The notes beneath the pieces were generated by a model that was given only the letters and a program-made list of their open reading frames with translations, did no database searches and was not told the DNA's origin. A DNA stretch of 38,567 nt from assembly GCA_003133205.1 (NCBI GenBank), contig PKWK01000130.1, positions 1-38,567 on the forward strand, read 5' to 3'. The stretch comes from Granulicella sp. (lineage in GTDB: Bacteria > Acidobacteriota > Terriglobia > Terriglobales > Acidobacteriaceae). A program made the translations under genes and the position numbers. The number at the start of each line of letters is the position of its first letter. The stretch's first letter is position 1. Positions 19,303 through 27,188 of this stretch are shown in pieces.

Positions 19303-20596
19303 TTTGCTTCCCCTTCAAAAACAGTCTCGCCTGTTCCCCGTCGAATGCGTGTTCCCATTTCGCGATCACGATGGTGGCTACACTGCTGCCAATCACATTT
19401 ACGACTGCCCGTGGGATATTTGTCAGGCGCTCCACTCCCAATAGAAGGACCAGCCCGGCAACGGGAATCTGATGCATCGAAGCCAGCGTTGCCGCCAGCG
19501 TCACAAAGCCAGCGCCCGCCACACCGGCCGATCCCTTCGAAGTAATCATCAGAACTACCATCAGCGTGATTTGTTCGCGCAGGCTCAGATGCGTGTTTGT
19601 CGCCTGCGCGATGAAGATCGCGCCCATGCTCAGGTAGATTGCGGTGCCGTCGGCGTTGAATGTGTAACCGGCGGGCATCACCATGCCGACGACCGGCTCG
19701 GCGCATCCGAGTTGCTCCAGCTTCAGCATCAGCGGCGCCAGTACGGCCTCGGACGACGAAGTTCCCGCGGTGATCAATATCTCGTCGCGTATATAAACCA
19801 GCAGCCGGATCAAACTGAATCCGGCCAGCCGCGCGATAGCGCCGAGCACGATTACGACGAACAGGGTTGCAACGATCCAGACCTCCGCGGTGAAGGTTGC
19901 AAGCTGCCGCAGGCTGGCAATCCCATACTGGCCGACGGTATATGCCATCGCGCCCAACGCGGCGAGTGGCGCGAGAGTCATCACGAGGCTGACGATGCCA
20001 AACATTCCTTTGAGCAAGAGGTCGAGGAAATCGACCAAGGGTTTCGCGGTGGCTCGGATGGGCGTCAGCGCCAGGCCGAACAGCACGCCCAGCACAATGA
20101 TTTGCAGGATATTGCCGGTCACGAACGGCTCGCCGATGCTCGACGGAATGATGCCGAGCAGGAACGCCACGACTCCGGTCTGTTGCGCGGTTGCTGTGTA
20201 GCTCGCGATCGACGTGGAATCGAGTTTGGCCGCGTCGATGTTCATCCCGCTTCCGGGATGCAGCACGTTGGCCGCGACGAGCCCCATCAGCAATGCCAGC
20301 GTCGACACCACTTCGAAGTAGATGAGTGCTTTTGCGCCCACGCGCCCTACTTCGCGCATGTCTCCCATGCGCGCAATGCCGACGACGACCGTGGCGAAGA
20401 TGATTGGCGCGAGCGTCATGCGGATCAGCTTGACGAAGCCGTCGCCCAGTGGCTTCAGCGTGATGGCGGCATGCGGGAACAGTACGCCAATCGCGACGCC
20501 GAGCACGATTCCTACCATCACCTGCAGCCACAGCGGGCCGAGCAACGGCCGGCGCCCGGACGTGCCGCTCTGATCGACAGATGCCCCAGCGACCAT
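19295..20596 (-). CDS. Dicarboxylate/cation symporter, SDF (DAACS) family, likely tartrate importer
   Basis: Inner-membrane secondary transporter of 433 residues related to DctA and GltP. Family hallmarks are the serine-rich hairpin motif TAGTSSSEAVLAPLM, the TM7 motif YTFNADGTAIYLSM (DctA and GltP have NxDG here), and the HP2 region TSKGSAGVAGAGF. The N-terminus starts with a short soluble tail followed by TM1 (LQVMVGIVLGVAIGVLF). I chose ATG 20596, which lies 2 bases after the tarD stop codon. A longer frame extends into tarD but its sequence is not transporter-like. Position between tarD and a glycerate kinase suggests D-tartrate or a related hydroxy-dicarboxylate as substrate (inference). 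DctA-type carriers usually take C4 dicarboxylates, which fits tartrate. Confidence 0.9.
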
Positions 20597-20598
20597 GT

Positions 20599-21762
20599 CT
20601 ACTCCGCGAGTTGCCGCATCACTTTGATCAAATCGGACTTGCCTTCGAAGCCGATGCCCGGCAACTCCGGCATGGTGACATAGCCGCTCTCTACGTGCAC
20701 GCCATCGGGGAATCCGCCGAAGGGCTGGAAGAGGTCGGGATAGCTCTCGTTGCCGCCGAGTCCAAGGCCTGCGGCGATGTTCAGCGACATCTGGTGGCCA
20801 CCATGTGGGATGCAGCGTCGCGGCGACCAGCCGGCCGTGCGGATAACCTCCAGCGTTCGCAGATACTCGCACAGGCCGTAGGAGAGCGCGCAGTCGAACT
20901 GCAGCCAGTCGCGGTCCGCACGCATACCGCCATAGCGCAGCAGGTTGCGCGCGTCCTGGTGACTGAAGATATTTTCGCCGGTAGCCATCGGAGCTGGATA
21001 GAACTCAGCCAGCGCGGCCTGCATTGCGAAGTCCAGCGGATCGCCTGCCTCCTCGTACCAGAACAGGGGGTACTCACGCAGCATCTTCGCGTAGGCGATT
21101 GCGGTCTCCAGATCGAAGCGGCCATTCGCGTCCACGGCGAGTTGTGCGTCGCTGCCAATCTCCGCCAGGACCGCTTCAATCCGCTTGCGATCTTCGCCAA
21201 GTTCAGCGCCGCCGATCTTCATCTTGACTACCGTGTATCCGCGGTCGAGGTAGCTCCTCATCTCGGCACGCAGTGCGTCGAGATTCTTGCCGGGATAGTA
21301 GTAGCCGCCCGCGGCATAGACGAAGACTCGCGGATCGGCCTCGTTGCCATAGCGCTCTGCAAGCAGGCGAAACAGCGGCTTGCCCGCGATCTTGGCGACC
21401 GCGTCCCACACGGCCATGTCGATCGTGCCAACTGCAACGGAGCGCTCGCCGTGGCCGCCGGGCTTCTCGTTCCGCATCAGGGTGCGCCAGATGCGGTCGG
21501 GGTCGAGGTTGTCGCCGGCGTCGTTCAGCAGCGACGCGGGATCCGCTTCGCGTAGACGCGGCGCAAAGCGCTCCCGGATGAGTCCGCCCTGGCCGTACCG
21601 GCCGTTGGAGTTGAATCCATAGCCGACTACCGGCCTACCATCGCGAACAACGTCGGTCACAACGGCGACCAGCGACAGCGTCATTTTCGAGAAGTCGATG
21701 TAGGCATTCGCAATTGCGGATGCAATGGGTAAAGTCACTTCCCGAATCTCAACGACACGCAT
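20599..21762 (-). CDS. tarD: D-tartrate dehydratase (enolase superfamily, mandelate racemase subgroup)
   Basis: Dehydrates D-tartrate to oxaloacetate with Mg2+. The 387 residues match, nearly throughout, my recollection of the Bradyrhizobium TarD: NAYIDFSKMTLSLVAVVTDV, VGYGFNSNGRYGQGGLIRER, NEKPGGHGERSVAVGTIDMA and IPHGGHQMSLNIAAGLGLGG. Active-site counterparts are present: Lys182 in KMKIGG (the KxK base), metal ligands Asp211, Glu237 and Glu263, His320 as the second base, and Lys100 in NEKPGG. Numbering is offset by two from the characterised enzyme. The start ATG 21762 gives the canonical N-terminus, with AAGGAA at about 21774-21779 upstream; a longer frame to 21918 lacks family similarity. 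First gene of a three-gene operon. Confidence 0.94.
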   Translation of the reverse strand: MRVVEIREVTLPIASAIANAYIDFSKMTLSLVAVVTDVVRDGRPVVGYGFNSNGRYGQGGLIRERFAPRLREADPASLLNDAGDNLDPDRIWRTLMRNEKPGGHGERSVAVGTIDMAVWDAVAKIAGKPLFRLLAERYGNEADPRVFVYAAGGYYYPGKNLDALRAEMRSYLDRGYTVVKMKIGGAELGEDRKRIEAVLAEIGSDAQLAVDANGRFDLETAIAYAKMLREYPLFWYEEAGDPLDFAMQAALAEFYPAPMATGENIFSHQDARNLLRYGGMRADRDWLQFDCALSYGLCEYLRTLEVIRTAGWSPRRCIPHGGHQMSLNIAAGLGLGGNESYPDLFQPFGGFPDGVHVESGYVTMPELPGIGFEGKSDLIKVMRQLAE

Positions 21763-21799
21763 TGGCGCACTGTTCCTTTGGCAGTCGAAGTCCCTTCCG

Positions 21800-21828
21800 A
21801 CCATACTGGAAAGCAACCTTCTAGCCAA
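21800..21828 (-). promoter_or_regulatory. Putative promoter of the tarD operon
   Basis: On the minus strand TTGGCT (21828-21823) and TATGGT (21805-21800) are separated by exactly 17 bp; each matches its consensus at 4 of 6 positions. The start of transcription would be near 21793, leaving about 30 nt before the ATG at 21762, enough for the visible AAGGAA Shine-Dalgarno. No experimental support. Confidence 0.45.
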
Positions 21829-21953
21829 CACGTTTGGGGATTGATTGGGTAGTCGGGGCAGGAGGAGCGAAGCCTCACCCAGGTGGAAGTGCAGATCGCT
21901 CAGTCTGAGAAAAGCCAACGCTCACCGGCGGGCCCTGTGTCGTACGGACAGGC

Positions 21954-22009
21954 TCTCTATGGAGATTGTTTCTCTAATGGAAAAAAGTTAACATAAACTC
22001 TCTATTGGA
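21954..22009 (+). promoter_or_regulatory. Three direct repeats TCTCTA(N)TGGA upstream of the mini-protein pair
   Basis: Copies are TCTCTATGGA at 21954-21963, TCTCTAATGGA at 21971-21981 and TCTCTATTGGA at 21999-22009. Start-to-start spacing is 17 and 28 bp. The third copy directly touches the candidate -35 hexamer of the mini-protein promoter. The layout resembles an activator-binding array. The divergent tarD promoter is more than 120 bp away, so control of tarD is less likely but possible. Confidence 0.5.
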
Positions 22010-22038
22010 TTGACGAACTGCCGACAGCAGTCTAAGCT
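22010..22038 (+). promoter_or_regulatory. Putative promoter of the mini-protein pair
   Basis: TTGACG at 22010-22015 (5 of 6 to consensus) and TAAGCT at 22033-22038 (weak, but with the key A2 and T6) are separated by exactly 17 bp. The start would be near 22045, giving a leader of about 30 nt to the ATG at 22075. A weak -10 beside three direct repeats is what an activator-dependent promoter would look like. Confidence 0.45.
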
Positions 22039-22074
22039 TTTGCCCAAGCGAAGTTCCCTTAAAGAGGTGTCTCA

Positions 22075-22287
22075 ATGACCTCAATGGCTCACGACCTGTT
22101 TCCTCACCGCCTCAATCGCGACGGATCGTTCGACTCAATTTGCAAGCGCTGCTTCCAAACCATTGCATCGGGCTATAGCGAGGCGGCATTGGCCGCTGCC
22201 GAGAAACAGCACACCTGCGATGTGCCGCAACTCCTTCTCTCTCTGCGACCAGAGCAGACTTCCCGACACACATCGGCGCGTACCTAG
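22075..22287 (+). CDS. Small CxxC/HxC protein, copy 1
   Basis: A 70-residue protein of unknown function. Its core (residues 9-49) has the pattern HRxNxDGSxxSIC..CF.TI....E..L...EK.H.CD. Cys23, Cys26, His46 and Cys48 could form one zinc site. It is cytoplasmic (no signal peptide). The core aligns without gaps to the next gene with 21 of 41 identical residues, so the two are tandem duplicates. ATG 22075 follows AGAGGTG at 22063-22069. The tail after residue 50 differs from the paralog and looks unstructured. Similar short orphan proteins seem common in Acidobacteria, from memory only. Confidence 0.75.
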   Translation: MTSMAHDLFPHRLNRDGSFDSICKRCFQTIASGYSEAALAAAEKQHTCDVPQLLLSLRPEQTSRHTSART

Positions 22288-22298
22288 AAGGAGGCAAG

Positions 22299-22526
22299 AT
22301 GGCAAATAGAGCAGCACTCTATGCACACAGGCAAAACGAAGATGGGTCGTATGGCTCGATTTGCCGGACGTGCTTTGCGACCATCGGATGCTCTGAGCGG
22401 GAGGAGGGACTTGCGGAGTACGAAAAGGCTCACGCTTGCGACTCGTCATTTCTTGCGGATCGTGGCTACCTTCACCACGCCGAGTCCTTGAGGCGTTCCA
22501 CGCTCGCGGGACCCGGAAAGTTCTGA
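22299..22526 (+). CDS. Small CxxC/HxC protein, copy 2
   Basis: A 75-residue paralog of the gene 11 bp upstream; function unknown. It shares the HR.N.DGS..SIC..CF.TI motif and the EK.H.CD end. Candidate zinc ligands are Cys22, Cys25, His45 and Cys47. An extra Cys31 follows TIG where copy 1 has Ser. The ATG at 22299 has a very strong Shine-Dalgarno, AAGGAGG at 22288-22294, better than copy 1, so it may be translated more. It is probably co-transcribed with copy 1. Confidence 0.75.
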   Translation: MANRAALYAHRQNEDGSYGSICRTCFATIGCSEREEGLAEYEKAHACDSSFLADRGYLHHAESLRRSTLAGPGKF

Positions 22527-22606
22527 CTGGCACCTCCGATAAGCGCTCACAATCGAGCTACAGAAAGACTGGCAGCGCATATGAACTCGCGCGCTGCATC
22601 GCGGGA

Positions 22607-23467
22607 TTAGTACGGAGATGCGCCCGCATAATCGCTGGTCATGTCGGCGTAGAGCGCTTGCACGCTCGTTGGATCGGTGATGTATACGCCGAGCTCGCGG
22701 TTCTGCGTCATGGAGGCGTTTGAGTAGTTGATCGATCCCATGTAGACATTCTGCGTGCTCAGGTCATAGTCGGCGATCACGGCCTTGGCGTGGATGTAGA
22801 AGCCCGTCTGTGTGTTGGGATAGACGTGGACGCCACAGCCGGCCGCCTCGAGCGTTCTGAAGTTGGTCGCGTAGGAACTGTTGGTCACCATTGCGATGTG
22901 CACGGTGACGCCGCGCTGGCACGCGCTCTGCAGTGCGCTGACGATGTAGCTTGCGCTATTGGCGAGTTCTTCGTTCTCGACCAGCAAGGAAGATTGTGCA
23001 TTGTTAATGATGGCAAGCATGGCGGCCTGCGCGGTGGTCGGACTCCAAATAAGGCCGTCGCCGACGCCGGGCTGATAGCTGTAGTCGCTGGCCCCGGCCA
23101 CTCCCGAGCTGGGGGTTCCAGCGGCGTAGTCGGCGTTGAAGGTCGCCTGGATGGCGGCGATGTCGACCGGGTCATTCTCTATCAGGGCGAAATCACGCGT
23201 CGTGGAGTAGTACTGAGATTGCAGGTTGAGCGACATGATCGATACCTGCGTACCGTCCACGATGATGGACTTTTGATGTGTTACCTGGAAGGCCTTGTTG
23301 GCCCATACGGCGCTACAGTTGGCAACGGCGTTTAGCTGGTTGTAGGCCGGGGTGTCGTTGCTCTTCTCGTTGTTCTGATCGAGGATGACGCGGACCTTCA
23401 CCCCACGGTTGCAGGCGGCGACGAGATCGCCCGAGAAGGTCGTGTCCTGGAGCGCGTACATCGTCAT
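22607..23467 (-). CDS. Phospholipase D-like domain half of the split gene
   Basis: The frame stays open up to 23620, but the first ATG is at 23467 and gives 286 residues. Two HKD motifs mark the PLD superfamily: HQKSIIVDGTQVSIMSLN (about residues 64-81) and HAKAVIADYD with GSIN further on (about residue 228). These catalyse phosphodiester cleavage through a phospho-histidine. Upstream codons TFTLLAFPETDNSVTPLYTF belong to the same domain, so a start at 23467 would remove the first strand and helix (QKTIDMTMYAL) and probably abolish folding. No Shine-Dalgarno precedes 23467. The likely location, if fused to the upstream half, is outside the inner membrane. Possible activities are nuclease or lipid hydrolase; the sequence does not decide. 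Confidence 0.7.
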   Translation of the reverse strand: MTMYALQDTTFSGDLVAACNRGVKVRVILDQNNEKSNDTPAYNQLNAVANCSAVWANKAFQVTHQKSIIVDGTQVSIMSLNLQSQYYSTTRDFALIENDPVDIAAIQATFNADYAAGTPSSGVAGASDYSYQPGVGDGLIWSPTTAQAAMLAIINNAQSSLLVENEELANSASYIVSALQSACQRGVTVHIAMVTNSSYATNFRTLEAAGCGVHVYPNTQTGFYIHAKAVIADYDLSTQNVYMGSINYSNASMTQNRELGVYITDPTSVQALYADMTSDYAGASPY

Positions 23468-23553
23468 GTCGATGGTTTTCTGAGCGCTGTTAATAAAGGT
23501 ATAGAGCGGCGTTACGCTGTTGTCGGTTTCAGGGAAGGCGAGCAGAGTAAACG

Positions 23554-24513
23554 TCAGTGGAGTCGAGGTGCCGGAGGAAATGGGCTGCTGCCAATTTGCA
23601 GGTGCGCTCGAAAGGGTGGTTCAAACGGTGGCGTTGCGGGAAGCAGCGCGAATATCTGGGATACGTTGACTGTCGGCTGTTTGAGGATGTTCAGTACAGC
23701 TCCGACTGTATCGGTCGGCGCCGAGTTGCCGGATATCGTCGCAAGGGTGAAAAGCTGGCCGCAGGCGCTGCCGTCTCCGGCTACGCCGCCAGCGGAGTTC
23801 ACGCATGTGGCAACGATGTCTCCCAACGTCTGGATCGCCGTGCTGGAGGCTGAATACCCAGTCGGAAGTGTCGGCCCCGGAACCGTTCCGTTCGATATGT
23901 TGGTGTATTCGTTGACCGTCAAGAATGCAGTTTGCAACTGCGCAGAGTCGGCAGAGCCTGAACCCACGGTGGAGTAGGAGTTCATGAAGTTCGACAGCGA
24001 GGCGATCGTGGCCACTGTTGTCAGTTCGTTCAGCGAAACGAATGTCGAGGAAGACAGGTTGCCGCATTGTCCCAGGGCCGCCATCAGGGTGAGGGCGGAA
24101 TTGTTGCTGCCGGGGGCCAGGCCCGGATTGCCGCCCCGGCCGACGAGATAGACCTCAGAGGATGAGGTCGGGCAGGTGTAGTCGCCGGTGATGGTGAACG
24201 AACCCGCGGGCAGACTGTTGTTGGCGTTGCCTGCATTGGCATTGCTGTTGATCAGTCCAGAGCCGTCGCTCGTGGTCACCGTTGCGCTGATCAGAGGGGT
24301 CGCTGCGGAGGCGTCTCCTGTGTTTCCGACCGTATAGAGCTGAATCGAGCTGCCGGTCACGGGTTGCTGGCCGCCGAAGACCGTGCCAGAAACGCGCGCC
24401 CCAGCGATTGGGTTGGAATACTGGCTGTTCTGGCACCCCGTCAAATTGATGGAAATCAGGAGAACGAACAGGAGCGCGGGAGGCCCGGCGCCGGAGCGGG
24501 ATTTCGAAATCAT
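23554..24513 (-). CDS. Lipoprotein half of the split gene
   Basis: A 319-codon frame. The signal peptide MISKSRSGAGPPALLFVLLI is followed by the lipobox LTGC with Cys27, so the protein would be a lipoprotein. The body (about 40-290) is homologous to the N-terminal half of the divergent gene at 24744, including GTVFGGQQPVTGSSIQLY, a CPTSS..YLVGRGG stretch, NNSALTLMAALGQC, LNELTTVA and IQTLGDIVATCVN. Its last 20 or so residues (PFRAHLQIGSSPFPPAPRLH) are out-of-frame readthrough of PLD coding sequence, not native. I chose ATG 24513 for the signal peptide; a longer frame exists upstream but adds no recognisable sequence. Confidence 0.7.
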   Translation of the reverse strand: MISKSRSGAGPPALLFVLLISINLTGCQNSQYSNPIAGARVSGTVFGGQQPVTGSSIQLYTVGNTGDASAATPLISATVTTSDGSGLINSNANAGNANNSLPAGSFTITGDYTCPTSSSEVYLVGRGGNPGLAPGSNNSALTLMAALGQCGNLSSSTFVSLNELTTVATIASLSNFMNSYSTVGSGSADSAQLQTAFLTVNEYTNISNGTVPGPTLPTGYSASSTAIQTLGDIVATCVNSAGGVAGDGSACGQLFTLATISGNSAPTDTVGAVLNILKQPTVNVSQIFALLPATPPFEPPFRAHLQIGSSPFPPAPRLH

Positions 24514-24680
24514 GTTGCAAGAGTATGTGAGAAAAGAGAAAACAGCCACGACTATCGGGTGCACAAAGAAGGCGATTATCGACAGGCGTCTCCCCGCCGA
24601 CCCCGTCTTGGGAACATTTTTTCGATTTTGATCAGCGCCGCGCATTTCTTCGGGTATGATTCTCGCAAATTACACCCACC

Positions 24681-24699
24681 GTTCCCATTGCTCGGGAAC
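24681..24699 (+). other. Leader hairpin before the propeller lipoprotein
   Basis: A perfect 6-bp stem GTTCCC/GGGAAC with a 7-base loop lies in the probable 5' leader, followed seven bases later by a TTTT run. It may be a weak attenuator or nothing. It lies between the -10-like TATGAT and the ATG. Confidence 0.3.
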
Positions 24700-24743
24700 C
24701 CTAGGTTTTCCTCCCACGCAGCATTGACCCTGGAGGTTTCCCG

Positions 24744-26882
24744 ATGTTATTCCGTAGCTCTTTGCTTATGCGGTGTGCGCTGGTCTGCGCCGCCGCCGTG
24801 CCGTTCGCGCTGCTCACCGGATGCGCCCTCACCTCCAGCGGTTCTTTCGACACGTCAATGCCGTCCATTGGCGGCTTCGTCCATGGTGGCCAGAGCCCGA
24901 TTCAGGCTGCGAGCGTGAATCTCTATGTGACGTCGACCTCCGCAACTGGATACGGGCAGGCCGCGACGCTCATCGGCAGCAGTACTACGGATGTCAATGG
25001 CAATTTCGTCATCTCCCCTTCGGCGACTACGTCCAACTGCCCGGCTGGGCAGCAGGCCTATATCACGTCTGCCGGCGGATATCCCAGCGGCTTTCCTGCG
25101 CTGGTGAATAACAGCACTCTGATGATGGCCGCGCTGGGCGATTGCTCCAACGTCAGCGCAAGCACAACCGTCATCATCAACGAGGTCACCACGGTTGCGG
25201 CTGCCTATGCGCTGTCGGGCTTCACGACGACTGCAACCAGCGGTTCGGTATTCAAGGCGAACGTGAGTGCCCCGGCCGCCAACCGCGCGGCGACTGGAAC
25301 CATTAGCGCTGCTGCCGGTCTCCCACATGCGTTCCTCAACGCCGCCAGTCTGGCGAACTACGCTTCGGGCGCGGCGAATTCGCAAACAGCGAATATCACC
25401 GTGGGCACTGGCACGATCAATGGCACCGTGCCAACAGTGCTGATCAACACGCTCGGCGATATCCTGCAGAGTTGCGTCAATGCGGCGACGGGGAATAGCC
25501 AGTGCACCAGCCTCTTTGGCTTTACGCCATCCATCTCCGGCGTAGCTCCGACCAACACGCTGCAAGCGATGATTAACCTGGCGCGCAACCCCTACCCGAG
25601 CGCAGCCGCGATGAACGCAACGACGGGCCTGTTCAGCCTTGTCAGTGGTACTCCTGCCTTCAATCCTCAACTTACGGCAGCCCCGCCGGACTGGAGCGTC
25701 GCGATCGTCTACCGCAATCCGGCGACCGGACCTCAACCGATGTTTGCTCCCTACGACCTCGCCCTGGATGCCAACGACACGGTCTATCAAGGCGCAAGCG
25801 GGTCGGCCAGCCTTTTAGGATTGAGCCCGTACGGCACCGCTACGCCTGCATTCACTGCGGGTACGGGATCCGCAACGCGTCAGATCGCGCCAGACGGCCT
25901 CGGCAATGTCTGGGTAACGAACAACGGCGGGTTTCTCTACCAGTATTCGGCCACATCGGGTGGAGCTCCGACTACAAGCGCTTCCACCAGCGGGTTAACT
26001 GCAGCCTATGGTGTGGCGGTCGATAAATCCGAAAACGTCTGGTTCTCCGATGCGACCCTGCTGAACAGCAGCAACATCTATGGACTACGCTACAGTGCCG
26101 GCACATACACCCCGGTATACACGGTGGCACCCAGCACTTTTCAACCTTATGAGCTGACCATTGACGCGAATCAAAACGTCTGGGTGAGCGAATACTTCAA
26201 CACTGGTACGGTTGCGGTGGTGCTTCCGAACCTCACCCCCGCAGGGGCTTCCAGTTACACCACTTCTGGATCGGCAGTCACGCCAGTCTCGGCTACTTTC
26301 GCCAGCAGCGCCACCAAGCCGCTTGGCGTAGTCGCCGATGCCAGCGGCAACGCTTGGTACGGTATTACCGGCAGCAATTCGGTGACCACGACTGGAATCG
26401 AAGAGGTGATTCCTACGTTTACCGGCTCGGTCATCTCGGGACTCTCCCCGCAAGCGCTGATTGCGAACGCAACCCTGGGCGCCAAGGCATCCCAGATTCC
26501 GGGAATCGACGGCGCTGGGAGCATCTACCTGCCAGATAACCAAGGCGTAGGCCTTCTGGGCATTCATGTCTACTCGACCACTTCAGTTTCGAGCACTGAC
26601 ACCGCCTCGCAGGTTCTCTCTCCGCCTTCCGGCTACATTGGTTGCTACTTTGCCACCTCTGCGGCCACTGCGTGCAACACGGGCGGTACTTCCCAAGCCA
26701 CGAACTTCGCGGTCTACAATCCGCGAGAGATCGCAATCGATAGCACTGGTTCAGTGTGGGCGGGCATCACGTCTGGCGGACTGACTCAGCTGATCGGCCT
26801 AGGCGCTCCTACTTGGCCATTGCTCGCTACCGGCAAGCCTGGTCTTTCGCCCGGCAATTCGACGGTCACTCCTCTCCCCTAG
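24744..26882 (+). CDS. Lipoprotein with N-terminal paralogous domain and C-terminal beta-propeller
   Basis: A 712-residue lipoprotein: signal peptide and lipobox LLTGC with Cys27. Residues about 40-300 match the split gene next door (GGFVHGGQSPIQAASVNLY, NNSTLMMAALGDC, INEVTTVAAAY, INTLGDILQSCVNA). Residues about 320-712 form an NHL/SMP-30-like propeller with repeated D-x-N-x-V/W blades: APYDLALDANDTVYQ, APDGLGNVWVTNNGG, GVAVDKSENVWFSD, LTIDANQNVWVSEY, PREIAIDSTGSVWAG. Ligand unknown. The ATG at 24744 is supported by GGAGG about 8 bases upstream. A TATGAT -10-like hexamer is at 24655-24660. It is divergent from the split gene, and the pair shares a 230-bp regulatory gap. Confidence 0.82.
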   Translation: MLFRSSLLMRCALVCAAAVPFALLTGCALTSSGSFDTSMPSIGGFVHGGQSPIQAASVNLYVTSTSATGYGQAATLIGSSTTDVNGNFVISPSATTSNCPAGQQAYITSAGGYPSGFPALVNNSTLMMAALGDCSNVSASTTVIINEVTTVAAAYALSGFTTTATSGSVFKANVSAPAANRAATGTISAAAGLPHAFLNAASLANYASGAANSQTANITVGTGTINGTVPTVLINTLGDILQSCVNAATGNSQCTSLFGFTPSISGVAPTNTLQAMINLARNPYPSAAAMNATTGLFSLVSGTPAFNPQLTAAPPDWSVAIVYRNPATGPQPMFAPYDLALDANDTVYQGASGSASLLGLSPYGTATPAFTAGTGSATRQIAPDGLGNVWVTNNGGFLYQYSATSGGAPTTSASTSGLTAAYGVAVDKSENVWFSDATLLNSSNIYGLRYSAGTYTPVYTVAPSTFQPYELTIDANQNVWVSEYFNTGTVAVVLPNLTPAGASSYTTSGSAVTPVSATFASSATKPLGVVADASGNAWYGITGSNSVTTTGIEEVIPTFTGSVISGLSPQALIANATLGAKASQIPGIDGAGSIYLPDNQGVGLLGIHVYSTTSVSSTDTASQVLSPPSGYIGCYFATSAATACNTGGTSQATNFAVYNPREIAIDSTGSVWAGITSGGLTQLIGLGAPTWPLLATGKPGLSPGNSTVTPLP

Positions 26883-26932
26883 TAGCGATGCGGCAAGCGT
26901 CCTAAACCCTGAGCTTGAAAGGACTGACAACG

Positions 26933-27151
26933 ATGAATAAGGTGATTCGCATCTCGCAGAAGAAGGTAGTTCGCATGGCGCTGCTGGCGATTGCGGTGTT
27001 GATGATGCCACTGGCGGCGCATGCGCAGACGGGGTGCACCGATTCGCCCGAAAACCCGACGGCGGTGCTGGCGCTGGTTGGCTCCGCGGGAGCGTTCTTT
27101 GCTTCCGCTCGGAGACGGCTCAAGGCTCGTCGCGGGTCAGATCCGAAGTAG
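26933..27151 (+). CDS. PEP-CTERM-like mini-protein
   Basis: A 72-residue exported protein. It has a signal peptide (basic start, hydrophobic MALLAIAVLMMPLAAHAQ), then only about ten residues (TGCTDSPENP), then a hydrophobic segment (TAVLALVGSAGAFFA) and a basic tail (RRRLKARR). The PEN-P box, membrane helix and Arg-rich end have the layout of a PEP-CTERM sorting signal, which exosortase recognises. After signal cleavage almost nothing would remain apart from the sorting signal. One Cys (in TGCTD) could carry a disulfide or modification. ATG 26933 has GAAAGGA at 26917-26923; an in-frame TTG at 26915 is less likely. No exosortase gene is in the window. Confidence 0.65.
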   Translation: MNKVIRISQKKVVRMALLAIAVLMMPLAAHAQTGCTDSPENPTAVLALVGSAGAFFASARRRLKARRGSDPK

Positions 27152-27188
27152 GCTCGACGCGCTCGCTCGGCGCTTGGCGGAGGTCAGG

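Larger units (their letters stand above)
22607..24513 (-). pseudogene. Frameshifted lipoprotein-phospholipase D fusion gene
   Basis: Two minus-strand frames together read as one protein: a lipoprotein N-terminal half (24513 to about 23620) and a PLD-like C-terminal half (about 23620 to 22607). The junction lies at 23611-23622. Before it the first frame reads IFALLPATPPFEP; after it the other frame reads TLSSAPANWQQ. The paralog at 24744-26882 reads LFSLVSGTPAFNPQLTAAPPDW as one frame across the same point, so one base has been lost here. The downstream frame has no ATG, GTG or TTG start between the junction and 23467 and no ribosome-binding site. This is either a real inactivating mutation or a sequencing error. 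The halves are also listed separately. Confidence 0.75.

Noticed and set aside
20597..20872. Longer N-terminus (92 residues more) for the tarD-linked symporter
   Set aside because: The extra sequence is Arg-rich, overlaps the 3' end of tarD out of frame and has no transporter character. ATG 20596, two bases after the tarD stop, is the natural start.
23611..23622. Programmed -1 frameshift in the lipoprotein-PLD gene
   Set aside because: No X-XXY-YYZ slippery heptamer in the right phase and no obvious downstream stimulatory structure. Mutation or sequencing error is simpler.
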